Source: Nageia nagi
Lineage: Eukaryota; Pinophyta
Direction: 5' to 3'
Length of the DNA: 64,000 nucleotides
Assembly: GCA_050084985.1 (NCBI GenBank)
Contig: JBITNC010000002.1
Span: 23,188,001 to 23,252,000 of the forward strand
The notes under the pieces were generated by a model. It saw only the letters and a list, made by a program, of their open reading frames with translations, was not told the origin of the DNA and did not search any database. Shown piece after piece: positions 47,051-58,763 of this stretch. The translations under genes were made by a program, and so were the position numbers. Within the stretch, counting starts at the first letter, position 1. Every line of letters begins with the position of its first letter.

Positions 47051-50000
47051 AAAGTGATCCAACAATAATGTTTGAATGCAAGGAGTTGTTCTAATTGTTG
47101 ACATCCACTATTAATGTCAAGAGCTTCGAGTTTGAGGAATATAGTGGGCCAGATGAGAATCTTTGGTATGGTTGTTTCATCCTTGTTAAAAGAAGGACAC
47201 AGCACATGACCTTGCTAATTTCTTTGTATAGATTGATTTCTGTCAAGTTCATCAGGTCAATGTAGATCAAGTCCATACTCTATCTCAAGTATGACTGCAC
47301 ATAGTCTCTTAAAACTGAGAACGCTCATGTTTGAACTTTAAAGGGACTTATGTTTTCTGGCTATCATGATCTTCTATTGGTCAAAGATGTTGACATTTTG
47401 TGATGCTTCTGAACTTGGCTCTATACAATCATGTGATGTAAAGTTATGTTAGCTTCTGACGTGGTTGGCACTTGGCATGGGTGGCAATGCAGATTACAAG
47501 TAATAATTACTTTTTCATTTTTCCAAAGCTGAAAACCAATGTTAGAATAGATACTCTAAAGGGACTACATTGCTTATTGTAAATATGTAGATAAGAACTA
47601 TTCTTTGAGATGGCTTGCAATATTCACTGGTTTGTTGTTAGGTCAATTGTGATTATGTTGAAAAAAAACAACTTTACGTTTGGGTTATTACCAAAATCCT
47701 TCTCTTGGAATTGAAAGATGACTGAAACATGAAGGCAAGTATTAAAGAAGCTACAACAAAAAAATTATTATAGTATGGGTCGGTAAAACACTTGCGTATA
47801 GAAAGTTTGTTCATTGCAAGGAGACTCTTTGTGTTGGGGTGGGAGATATGTGGTTGATACCCACCACCGTCTACCCCTTCACTATGTTATATAACTTCCA
47901 AGGAGCAGTGTTATGCATTGCATTGTAGGTTGAAAGGCAAGTACGATGGGCTTCTCAAGCTTTTCTGTGATTAGACTTGCCTAGACATTTTCTGTAGTAG
48001 CTATAGGTTTAAAGGAGAATCATCAGTACTATTTCTATTTTTAGGAAGCCCCTTAACATACAAGGTTTGTTGGCAAAGTTGTAACTTGAAGAGTATATTT
48101 ACTTTTCTGGTGTGCAGAAGTATACCTCTTGTAGATACTTAACTTGTATTTGAAACGTAGAATTTACATGTTTTTAGAGTCAGTTAACATGTATTCCTAT
48201 GCATGGTTGTTTGCTATTTTTTGTTCATTTACACAATCACCGTTTTCTTAATCATTAACGAAACATTATCATGATGAACTAAAATGTGGCCGTCTTAGGC
48301 ATCTTAGGGTGGTTTGTATTGATTTGGGTTAATTGCATATTAGTAAGGTTTTGACTTTTTGCACTTTCCCATATGTATGAAGGGGAATTCAAATTTGAAT
48401 TAGACCTTTTGGAATCATATAAAAGCAAATTACGCAATCCAACATGCGCACAAACATAGTTTTGTAGCCTCACATCTTAGTAACTACAAAGTTTTAGTTA
48501 TCAGCTTAAAGTTTCATAGCCACACATCTTAATGAAATGTTTTCGTTATCATCTAATCATTTTGTGTTATCAAACTTTTATCAGAGTTGAAGCATACCGT
48601 AGTATAAAATCATCATCATTGGTCAGCATATTGCATTTGCATTTCATCTTTGCCTACAATACGTAAATCTTCTCTAATGAAGGACCTTGACTATATATTA
48701 TTCAAACATAAGATACCCTAACACAAATAAACGTCCTATCCCCCTCTAGCTCATGATAATAGGCTGGAAGGTATTCTCAACTCTCTTATGATATGTATGT
48801 TGACAAAGATTGAAATAGTTGTATAACCGTTTTGGAGGGATTTGAAGCTATCACTCACCACTGGAAATCAATTGTAGATCTCGATTATAAAACATGATAA
48901 CACTTTGAGGATACAAGATTATATAGCATGACTGTGCCATGATTGTCCAAATAAGAATATCGTGGTTTAGATGATACCATTAGAACTAAGTATACCTTTA
49001 GCATTCACTACTATCATTACTGCTATTTTATGCCATTTATTATATTGGGAAACTGTTATAATTTATTTGAAAATAATATAATTGTAGTTAGCCAATTACC
49101 TTTATTTGAAGCTTGCATGGATTCTAGATTTTGGATAATATTATGATTGACAATGGTTCAAGATTGAACGTTTGTAATTAGACTTTTCTTAGTTTTGGCA
49201 TGGAATGATATATAATAAAAAAAGAAAATACATAGATTAAAGATTTTGATTTAGTCTTGACATTAAAGAAAATGCAATATCCAATAAGTTTATAGAGGGT
49301 TTTAACAATATGGCTCAAAATACGATTCACATTATCACTTTGACAATTATGGTTAATCTAAGAAGGTTATATTATTATTTTATTTTATAATATGTGTTTG
49401 TTGTATCATAAATTAATTAGATTAAGGTAATTCTTTTCATATATATTTTAATATTTAATTTATTTCATAGAGGTTAAATTGTTACAATGAAACTAAAGAT
49501 GTCAAAATTCAAGAAATATAAAATGCATCATGATTATAGGTAAGTGCTACAACCGTCGAATACAATAATTAGAAAAGATATTCATAGGTTAAATGGATAT
49601 ACACAAAAGATAATTGGAAGCAATGATATATATTTTATGTACATGGGTTTGAAAAGAAATAACAATAGAAATAGAAATTTTATTGATGTTTACGATGGGC
49701 TAAATATGACCCATGGGATTGTGGAAAGGAATTTGCAACAATAACAAGTGGGAGGGCTTGAGTGCACTACCAAAATGAAAGAAATAAAAGTAAATACAAT
49801 TTTGCTCTCGTGGAGTAGACCAAAAGAAGAAAGAAAAAAGAAAGGAGTAGAGATATTCTTGTGTGTGTATGTGCATGAGCACATATGTATGTGTGTGTGA
49901 AGGTATGTTTAGGACCTATAAGGAGCTCTAATACCATTTGTGATGGTTATGCAAGATGATTAAAATACTCAATTCTATTTATTTGAAGAACTTGGTTTAA

Positions 50001-50273
50001 ACTTGCATGAAAATCAAAGAATTTTATGATGAAAAGAATTCTAACACAAAATGAAACACAATAGGGAACAACAATGTTGGAATTCAATTCAAGAAATATT
50101 ACAAAATACAAAATTAAATACAATAATAAACATAAAAAATATATCAAAAATTAATTCTTTTCTTTGTATTTCATAAGCCTCTTTGAAGGGGCAACCTTTT
50201 AATATGAATAAACTCAATATAAAATAGATGGCATGGCTTGTATTGTTGATATTTCATAACAGAAATATTTCTC
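47051..50273. other. LPXK 3' flank and intergenic, no gene recognised
   Basis: Must include the LPXK 3' UTR; no obvious polyadenylation signal could be chosen. The rest is AT-rich with short incidental ORFs and a small GT-rich run near 49860-49900. Confidence 0.5.
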
Positions 50274-50620
50274 GCAGTATATCTTTTACATAGTATACAT
50301 AATATATGCATTATTCTTCTACCTATATTTCCTTACATTATTTTGCAATATGGATCCCCTCCTTTACAATAATGATTCACATGTATTATTATTATTATCA
50401 TTATTATTATTTTTTTTTATGAGAGATGTTAGCCGGAGCCACTAATCCTCTAGGAGTATATCTTTTACATAGTATACATAATATATGCATTACTCTTCTA
50501 CCTATATTTCCTTACATTATTTTGCAACATGTATCCCTTCCTTTACAATAATGATTCACATGTATTATTATTATTTTTTTACGAGAGATGTTAGCCGGGG
50601 CCACTAATCCTCTCGAAGTC
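50274..50620. repeat. 179-bp tandem duplication containing a SINE 3' end
   Basis: Two copies start with GTATATCTTTTACATAGTAT (about 50277 and 50456), followed by CATAATATATGCATTA and CTACCTATATTTCCTTACAT. They end in a (TTA)n/T-run and GAGAGATGTTAGCCGG. The last portion is the 3' end of the SINE at 50574-50845, so the duplication copied the SINE tail together with its flank. Confidence 0.8.
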
Positions 50621-50845
50621 ATGCTCCTGCCCACTAATCACACGACTAAGGGTAAATCGCAAGTTCTTTGCCCGATGGGACTTTTTACATGAGGGTTTTT
50701 ATTCAAGCCCCACAAATTGGTCACAATATAGCCAAAATGCATTCAAACTGTAGCCACATAGTACCATTAAGGATCCATCAAGGGGATTTGAACTTGTGAC
50801 CTCCTCTCACCGATTTGAATCATTTTGCCACCACGGTGTCCCCAC
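50574..50845 (-). mobile_element. tRNA-derived SINE, minus strand
   Basis: The minus strand starts GGGGACACCGTGG near 50843. It carries an A-box-like TGGCAAAATG (complement of 50821-50830) and a B-box GTTCAAATC (complement of 50785-50793) about 35 bp apart. A non-tRNA body follows, ending CCGGCTAACATCTCTCGT and an A-run with (TAA)n (complement of about 50560-50580). It fits a polymerase III-transcribed plant SINE of about 270 bp and is not a functional tRNA. Confidence 0.7.
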
Positions 50846-52602
50846 CCATATATTTTTTTAGAAATCTATATTAAGTGGGCACATAACAAAACAAGGGACC
50901 AAAACTCTTTTATATTGCATTCATTATATTTTATATACTAAAAAGGAATCTCAAATAATAAATGAAAACTTAAGAAGATTTTTCTTATATGATAAATGAC
51001 TTTTATTATCTAATCCTTATGATTTGTCACCTCTTGTGAGGGGAGTAGGAGAAAAAATGGGTTTGAAAACTTTCAAGTTGGAAAAGAGAGACGCATATTT
51101 AATACTCTTCACTTTCATAGGTTGATGATACATCTCAAGTCTTGTCAAGTGTTCTTAGGTGAGTAGGCGTGGATAAGATCGAGTGTGACTCCCAGGTGAT
51201 TTTGAATGAAGAAAACTCTCAAACACAAAATCTAATTTTAAGAAATAAAGATGCAAAGATGGACTACCATTAAAAAAATATATTATAATTTAATTGAATG
51301 GATGCATTCAAAATACATCTTCTTTTTTAGATATGACATTTTCTCACATCTTAAATTATATTAATATAATTCTATTAGCATACTTAAATTAACAAATTCA
51401 CCTGAAAAACATATAAAATAGTTTTAAATATAATTTTAATATTAAAATTAAAAAAAAATTAATTAAAGTGATAATAATCAAAATGATAAACTTGCTCATA
51501 TAAAACATATTTGTAATGTGGGTAAGTTTTATTATGGAGGCGTAAGTTCAAACCCAAACACCTTCCATAATTTGATAGTTCCACATTACCTGTAAAGACT
51601 TGGATAACAAGAACAATGTTTAAACACCGAGAAAACCAAGAATTATAATAATGTGTTTGAATCCTAAACTAAATAACAGTAAGTAAATATAATACAAAAT
51701 CAAATTACTAAAATATGATTACAAATAATTGCTGCAAATAAATTCACTAATTCAACAAGCAATGGATATTTTAATCTTTAAAATAAACTTTCAAAATCAT
51801 CAAAGATTTTAATAAAGTTTCATCAAATACATTTTCTATTTAAAGAAAATCAAGATATCAAATATCTTATTTTTTATTTATTTATTTAAATTTGCATTAA
51901 GTTTTTCTTTTAGCAAAATTTTGGATTTTATTTTTTAAAATGGAATTTAAAGCTAATGTAATTATTAATTACAAATAAATTAAAAATTATTAAAAAAGTG
52001 AATTTAATTTTCTACTTATAATAATAAGAATACACATTATTGTTTTAGAACTATAATAATTATTATAAATAAAAAATCTTATACAAAATAAAAGAAAATA
52101 ATAAACTATACAATCTATGAATTAAATGGAATTATTAACATCCAAAGATATTCTATAATTACAAAAGATGGTAGAGAGTTTGTTTGTCAGTTGTGCATGA
52201 ATTTTAACAATAATTCAATAATCTTGTAGATGAGTTTTTAACAATAATTCAATAGTTGAAATTGATCTATAATTATAACTTTTATACATTGATTGTTGAA
52301 ATTAATCCATAACTTTTTTTCATTATATTTAATTGTTGTTTTGTAACATTTACTATATTTTTTTTATAAATAATATCTATGTAATATTTATTTAATAATA
52401 TTCATATAATATATAAAATTATTTAAGATAGACATGTCAAGATTGATATCTTTAGATGTTTTGAAGATACATATTTACGATATCTAAGCTAGTTAATATA
52501 ATTATGAAGATATCAATACAAATGAACATTACAATTGTAAATATGTGGAAGTGCAACATTTATGGAATTTGCTTGATCATTAGGGGAATGCTCCCTGTAC
52601 TC
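50846..52602. other. AT-rich intergenic, nothing recognised
   Basis: Very AT-rich sequence, many poly-A/T runs, no domain-bearing ORF. One isolated B-box-like AGTTCAAACCC near 51547 lacks an A box. Confidence 0.5.
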
Positions 52603-52860
52603 TCAGCCATATTTTGTTAGAGGTTGCTCCTCCATTGCCAAAGCAGTCTCGAAGTCGAGGAGGCCATGGTCATTGCCGCTCATGTAGTCGCATTCTTGGC
52701 CATCAACCATATAATGCACACAGCTCGGCTTCTTCACCGTAGCATCATTAGTCTCAGGCCTAACAAAATCTTTGCTGTATGCAAGAAGCAATTCTAGTTG
52801 ATAGGATGTTCGACCTTCGTATAAACAACAAATGAGATGTTCGACCCTCACGAGCTTCAA
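52603..52860 (-). other. Unassigned 85-codon ORF, possible gene fragment
   Basis: Encodes an ordinary-looking soluble stretch (RTSYQLELLLAYSKDFVRPE, VDGQECDYMSGNDHGLLDFE) with less AT-biased codons than the surrounding spacer, and a stop at 52603. I do not recognise the family. It could be a terminal exon or a fragment of a gene captured or lost nearby; it faces away from the PPR-SMR gene that begins about 600 bp downstream. Confidence 0.3.
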
Positions 52861-53457
52861 GGGAATGAGAAATGCTCTTCAAGGGAATGAGAAGCATGTA
52901 CGCATTGAATACTGTTAAATGCTTGCTGATTGATTGGTTGGACTTTGAGATGTGTTGGTGGTAATGGTTTCTCTTGACAACTATGTTTTTTTTAATCGTC
53001 GAATTTTTTTGTAATGATGAATATTTTGTATAGTCGATAGTATGTTATATGAGATGTGCAAAACCCACCCGTTCTTTTTGTATGAAGAAAATTTCTTAAT
53101 ATAATAAAAAGACTTTTTCCTTACCAAAAATGATAACATTAAAATACTAACCCATTACTTTTTCTAATTAAGAAACCTCGAAAGATGAATAATTCAAGAC
53201 GTTTTAAACGATATTTTTTATTCAAACTCTTGAATGAATCATGAATATATGTTAAGATGGGTAAATATTTAATGATAAGTATCATCTTTACAAAAAATCC
53301 TAAATGAAAGGAGACTCCTCACCTAGGTGAACACTCACTCCAGCTAAAAAAAACATCTGAATGGGAAATAACATGTTGATAAACATCTTTGAGAAAACTT
53401 TGGACCTTTCATTATGTTCATACAACCTCAAGAATGTAGAAATTTTGACTAGAAAAT

Positions 53458-53736
53458 ATGGCCATTCGCAGTATCCTCTGCGAACCGTCGCCATTCCTCT
53501 CACCCAATTCTCTGCCTTGCAATAAATATAAATATTACAGATCGAAATTGGATGTGAAGTGTTCCGGAGGGGCAAGAAAGCCAGCAGAGCGCATGGTTTC
53601 TGCACTCAGAAAGGCGCGAGGCGATCACTTTGCATTGAAATCCGTCGTTAGAAAGACTGCAACGTCCTCCAAGGCCGTACAACTAACTTGTCTGCAAGAC
53701 CTACTGCGCCAACATGATTGGGATTTAGCGCTGCCG
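53458..53736 (+). CDS. PPR-SMR exon 1
   Basis: Intact 93-codon exon with an N-terminal Ser/Pro-rich, basic segment typical of chloroplast or mitochondrial targeting. It then carries ARKPAERMVSALRKARGDHF and the start of a PPR helix. The donor is CTGCCG|GTAAGG; reading past it (to 53784) gives only intronic codons. Confidence 0.7.
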
Positions 53737-54882
53737 GTAAGGAAATATAGCTCGTTTTCGCTTCACAGCTTGGTTATGTTTTAAGATCAGGGAAAGGAAA
53801 CTGAATGCCCATAAAACCAACTACAGAAAAAAAAGCAGGTTTTATGTTTTGATAGGACTAGAAAACGATTTGGACTTGGCCCTTTAGAGGAAATGGAGCC
53901 CATAAGCCTTACCTGGGTACAGTCGAGCTTTATTTTACTCTGACTTGTTTTAACATATCAAACATTAGCTTGGGTAGGCAAACTTACATGCTGGCTTGCT
54001 GGGTTGTCGATTTTTCTCAAAATGCAAAGGTGAGATTATTGGGCTTCTACTTTTTTTGGGGTGGTTGGTAGTGATTTTTCCTTTCATTGGGTGTATTTTT
54101 TATTCTTCAGGATTTAATGCCTCCAGCAACCATTATGCATCCCCTGCTGGAGATTTCTCTCTTCAGAAGCTTGAACTGTGTCTACCCTAGGCATGTTAAC
54201 AATCTTACCGTTATTAACTAGTGCCAGCTCAAAAACAAAGAATACAAGGTCTGTTTTGAAATTAAAGCCAAGGACACAAAAAAATAGAAAATAATTATGC
54301 GAGACAAAAAATATAAGAGAAGTTTATAAACTGGTATTACTTATGTAATCACCTTCTTTTCTTTTATAAAAAATACAAAATTTAATAATATATATTTTAA
54401 ATTTACATTCAGGTGTGCATGTGAATCATTCCGATACTCAGCTAAAAATAAGATCCTAAAAATTTTCATGCACATATACCATGCTGAGTTTTTGGCAACT
54501 ATCAGAAAACTCTCTTAATTCTAGTTTTTGTTAATATTCTAAAGTTGGCAGAGTAGTTACCACACACATGTTACGCTCTCCCAATTGGTGACTATTTTGG
54601 ACAAGGTGTCTACACCTACCTTGCCTCTACACCGAGCAAAGTTCCTTCCATCCAATGCCTTAGTCAAAGCATTAGCTGCATTATGTTGAGCATTCACTTT
54701 GAGTAAAATAATTTCCGACTCCATCACTTCTCTGATATAGTTGATTTCAGTCTGATATGCTTTTTTCTTGAATGGAACTTTGGATTCTTTGTCAAATCTA
54801 TTGTATTCTGACTATCACACCTTAAGATCATAGGCCCTTGTTTGAAGTCAATATCACTTTGTACCTGTTGTATCCAAAGCAC

Positions 54883-55470
54883 TTACTTAGAAGCCTTTGC
54901 AGCAGCAATATTTTCTGCTTCCGTAGTGGACTGAGCAACCACTTGTTGCCTTCTCCATCTCAACTCCTTCAAACAAGGTAAAGATAAATGCACTTGTGGA
55001 CCTTCCTTGTCCACATCCCCACCAAAGTCGGAGTCAACAAATCCATGCATTTGAAGCTTGCTTCTTCCATCCTCATGATAGCAAATTGCATAATCCTTGG
55101 TGCATTGAAAGTATCCGAATATTGTCTTCACTGTCACCCAATATTGTTTATCTAGGTTGGCCATAAACCTACTTACAACTCCCACTATATGAGTTAAGTC
55201 TGGTATTGTACATGCCATTGTATGCATTAGCTTACAAACTGCACAAGCATATGACACTCTTGCCATTTCCTCTTTTTTCTTGCTCATTCTTTGGACACAT
55301 GTCCATAGACAACAATACTCCAATTTAAGATGGCGTAGTAATTGGAGTACACATATCCAACTTAAAGAGTTTAAGCATGTCTTCATTATATTTCCTTTGG
55401 CTAATCTACAACATTTTGTTCCTACGATCTCTTCTCTCCTCAATACATGAACAATAATGAAATGAACCAA
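54883..55470 (-). pseudogene. Copia RT/RNase H C-terminal ORF
   Basis: 195 open codons. Recognisable stretches are MARVSYACAVCKLMHTMACT (RT thumb, usually ...GSLMYAMVCTRPD), GVVSRFMANLDKQYW, GYFQCTKDYAI, FVDSDFGGDVDKEG (RNase H catalytic D-SD) and VVAQSTTEAENIAAAKASK. The GYVF/GGxISW block after VDKxG is replaced by unrelated codons, so the RNase H is damaged. Confidence 0.8.
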
Positions 55471-56229
55471 TATCTTTCATGTCAAACTCTCCTGATAATT
55501 CAAATTTAATTTTTTTGACATGTTCTTTGAAATCACTCATCAAGATAATATCATCAACATACAAATTCAAAATTATAAAGTGATTACCTTTTTTCTTATA
55601 GTAGTCACAATGATTTGCATCCCTTTTTGCAAATCCTTGTCCAACTACATATTTATCAAACCTTTGGTACCATTGTCTAGAGGATTTCTTGAGACTCTAC
55701 ATGGATCTCTCAATCTACATACTAGACCTTCTTTGTCCTTCACTTAAAACCCTTATGGTTGCTGCACGAAAATTTCTTTGCTAATCTCTTCATGAACAAA
55801 CGTTGTCTTCCCATTCATTTGCTCAATTCCCAATCATAACCTACTGCTTATGCTAGTAACAACCTGATTAAAGCCAACTTTGCCACCGGAGAAACAATCT
55901 CTTCAGGGTAGATAGTTATACCTTCAACTTGAGAGTATCTTTTAGCTATTATCCAAGCTTTATATCTCTTCACATAACCATCTTTTTTATACTGCTTAAA
56001 CACCCACTTGCAACCTATTTCTTTTCTACCTTAATGAAATTTCTGCAAATGTCAAGTTTGGTTCTGCACAATAAAATTCATTTCCTCTGCCATGGCCTTC
56101 TTCCATTTGATTACCTCTATCACTACTAAGAGCCTCCTTTACCATCCTAGGCTTTTCACAAGTAGAATTTAGACCAGAGTAATTAAAATCTGAAAGCATT
56201 CAACTGACTCACAATATTATTGAAAGAAT

Positions 56230-56629
56230 CTAGGTGGTCTGCCACCTTATCACCATCTTTAATATGAAGAAAAAACGACTGCTCAAAAATATTATATTCA
56301 TGAGAGACTTGGATTCATACAGCTGCCCAAGATCTTCCCAAGACCTTTTAGCATTCTTCTCCCTTGAAACATTCATTAGCATAGAATGAGACAGGTTAAA
56401 ACCAATCAATGGTCTTATCATTCATCTTATCCCATTCCTTTTGCAATACATCATCAGATTTCTTTTCTGATGTGACAGCATTCTTTAAATACTTTTCAAT
56501 CAACAAATACTCCATCTTTGTCTTCCAGACACCAAAATTAGTGTCAGTGAATTTCTCAATCACAATAACATTTTTCAGCCTACCGCTGAAGCTGAGTTCC
56601 TTCCAACACTGCACAACAACAAACTTCAC
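56230..56629 (-). pseudogene. Copia gag (UBN2-type) fragment
   Basis: Two overlapping open segments read NVIVIEKFTDTNFGVWKTKM, EYLLIEKYLKNAV and EWDKMNDKTI, then after a frameshift LSHSMLMNVSREKNAKRSWE, DLGQLYESKSLMN. This is the standard N-terminal gag pattern of Tnt1/SIRE-like copia elements. There is no zinc knuckle downstream; the element is deleted from here to RT. Confidence 0.75.
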
Positions 56630-58763
56630 ACCAGAAGCTCCTCAGATACAGTGCCAAAACACTAACCTTCTTATATTATAGCAATCCCAAGTTTCCTTTA
56701 CTTGACAGAAAAGGGATCCCCTTAATACCAACTAGCTCTGATGTCAATTGTTGTTGATAATGTGAAAAATCTACACATAAAAGTAAGAAATACTCTCAAA
56801 GAAAACAGAAATACTTATGCAAGAAGAAAGCACAAGAGAATTTCAAAAACCGGGGTCAATTATGTAATTACTTTACTTTCTTCTATAAAGAATAAAAGAA
56901 TTCAAGAATATACATTCTAAATTTATATTAAGGTGTGTATGTGAATCTTTCCCAAAAAATCATTTAAAATTAATAGTCTAAACATCTCACGCACATACGT
57001 ACATGTAGGTTTTTAGGCAACTACCAAGAAATTCTCCTAATTCTGATTTTTTGCTAATATTGTAAAATTGACTGAGTAGTTGCCCCACACACTTAACATA
57101 GTCATCTTAGCTTAGGCTAATATGGAATGACATGCTCGCTTAAAAATTTAATAAAATAGATGTGTGATTGCTTTGGATACTTTGCAACAGGACTATGTGA
57201 AAAATGAATATATTCAAGGTCGATATATATTCCTTACATTGAAAAGATTAAAATTGTCGTGGAAAAACTCCAGTGTGGAAGACAAGAAGAGTCAAAGGAA
57301 GGAAATAAATTTTTTGAACTAGCTCGAAATTCCTTGGAAAGACTTAAGACTTTAAACACATGTACGTGCAGGTTACCAAAATGCAAGAGAAAGCATAAAA
57401 TTGGAGGTATGATTTGTGTTGCATAACATGTGAAGAAGCCAATTACAGCTGCATTACAAATTTACAACTACATTGCAGTTCTAAAGCCATAAATGTTTTC
57501 ATGAAAACAGAATCCAGTAGTGAAAAATCAAAACACCTCACTCAGATATTAGGACATCCTTTTCCCAAATGACATTCATGATTCAACATTAGAAGAACGC
57601 AAAGCTTCCTTTTGCCAAATTTATATCTCAAAATTGGCCTTTCATTATTTTGTATAGCATGTAATCTATAAGAAAGGAAGCATATGAATTAAAATTTCTT
57701 CTTTTTGCAATGCAGATTTACAAAACAATCACTCAAGCTTATTGGTACGAGTGGAATGCAAAATTGCATGCAAACCTAATTGTATTGCTTGAAAAATATG
57801 AACAGTGGGATGAGGCACAATCTAGTTTGGAGCTAACCCAAAATTTGAGCCCTGCAGATAAGGTTAGATTCTCTTGTGCTATGATAGAGTGTTATTCAAA
57901 ATTTGGGTTAAAAGATCAGGTTGCTTTCATGCGTATGATGTTTTTGAAGAGCTTCCTCATAAATTGTTGATGTAATTGGGTACAAGTCACTGATCACTGC
58001 GCTAGCTATTATGAATTTTCTCATGAAGCAGAGGAGCATTAAAGCAAATGAAGGGCTCTGGGTATAAGCCTTCTGCAGATGAGTTTAAAAGCATACTTTA
58101 TTCTTATGGAAGATGTGGGCATTTTCAAGGGAAATGGAGAGAATTTGATTATTAGAGGGTTGTGGATATTCCTGACACAGCAACATAAACATGGTTCTGA
58201 ATCTTATGGATCTTTCAGGATTATGGAAATATACGAGATGGCTCAAGAAATGCAGGTTAAAAAGATTGGTTTGTCAACGAGGACTTACAATGCAGTTGCA
58301 AATCTTGCCCAACACTCGTATCCTTTGCACTTCTTCATGAGATAATCCTTTGTCACTGAGCCTGTTGAATGTGATGGCAAACAGGGGTAACATTTCCGAA
58401 GAGTTATTATTGGTTGAAGAACTCTTGGGTCTAGGACTGCTTCCGGAGATCACATACTGGTCTAGTAAGCAGTGGGCATTAGACTTGCATGGATTAGTTC
58501 CAAGTGCTGCCTATGCGATGCTTTTGGTTTGGCTGGAGGAGGTAAAATCCAAAATTGAATGCGAAACAGAGCTTCCATCTGAAATATTTGTGGTCTGTGG
58601 ATTGGGAAAACAAAGTCCTACAAGGGGACACTCTTCTGTAAAGAATCTGATGTCGGAAATGATGTTTAAAATGAAGAGTCCTTTCAAGTTGGATAGATTA
58701 AATAAAGGGAGGTTTCTTGCCAGGGGTAACACTGTTAAAGCTTGGTTGTCTCAAGTAATTTAA

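Larger units (their letters stand above)
54194..57099 (-). mobile_element. Ty1/copia element in the PPR-SMR intron, internally deleted
   Basis: Two diverged LTRs, about 54194-54573 and 56749-57099, share blocks such as TTATGTAATCACCTT / TTATGTAATTACTTT, AGGTGTGCATGTGAATC / AGGTGTGTATGTGAATC and TAGTTRCCMCACACA near the end. The right one has TGTTG...AACA termini. A primer-binding-site-like GCTCTGATGTCA (56735-56746, complement of TGACATCAGAGC) lies next to it, so the element reads on the minus strand. Coding remnants are gag (56629-56200), RT (about 56120-55790) and the RT-RNase H end (55470-54883). Protease and integrase are missing between gag and RT. LTR divergence indicates an old insertion. 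Confidence 0.8.
53458..58763 (+). pseudogene. PPR-SMR protein gene, disrupted in the PPR region
   Basis: Exon 1 (53458-53736, 93 codons) starts MAIRSILCEPSPFLS and reads like an organelle targeting segment. It then has LQDLLRQHDWDLALP and stops at donor GTAAGG. Exon 2 begins in phase at 57716 after TGCAG and continues a PPR-like unit (IYKTITQAYWYEWNAKLH, EKYEQWDEAQ). A frameshift near 57920 moves the frame; PPR-like coding then appears in changing frames (DVIGYKSLI, KPSADEFKSILYSYGRCG, EMAQEMQVKKIGLSTRTYNA) with stops between. The end is an open SMR domain (about 58475-58763): ALDLHGL, FVVCGLGKQSPTRGHSSVKN, SPFKLDRLNKGRF and NTVKAWL. PPR-SMR proteins bind organellar RNA in plants. The well-kept ends argue for recent loss or for sequence errors in the middle. 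The intron (53737-57715) holds a copia element. Confidence 0.75.

Noticed and set aside
46921-47205. 94-codon minus-strand ORF over LPXK exon 8
   Set aside because: Antisense shadow of the terminal exon.
49690-49884. Two minus-strand ORFs of 60-64 codons
   Set aside because: Low-complexity F/S/L-rich translation of AT/GT-rich sequence; no domain.
50780-50845. tRNA gene
   Set aside because: A and B boxes are present, but the cloverleaf is poor and a SINE body with tail follows.
51510-51600. Another SINE or tRNA
   Set aside because: Only a B-box-like motif; no A box, no tail.
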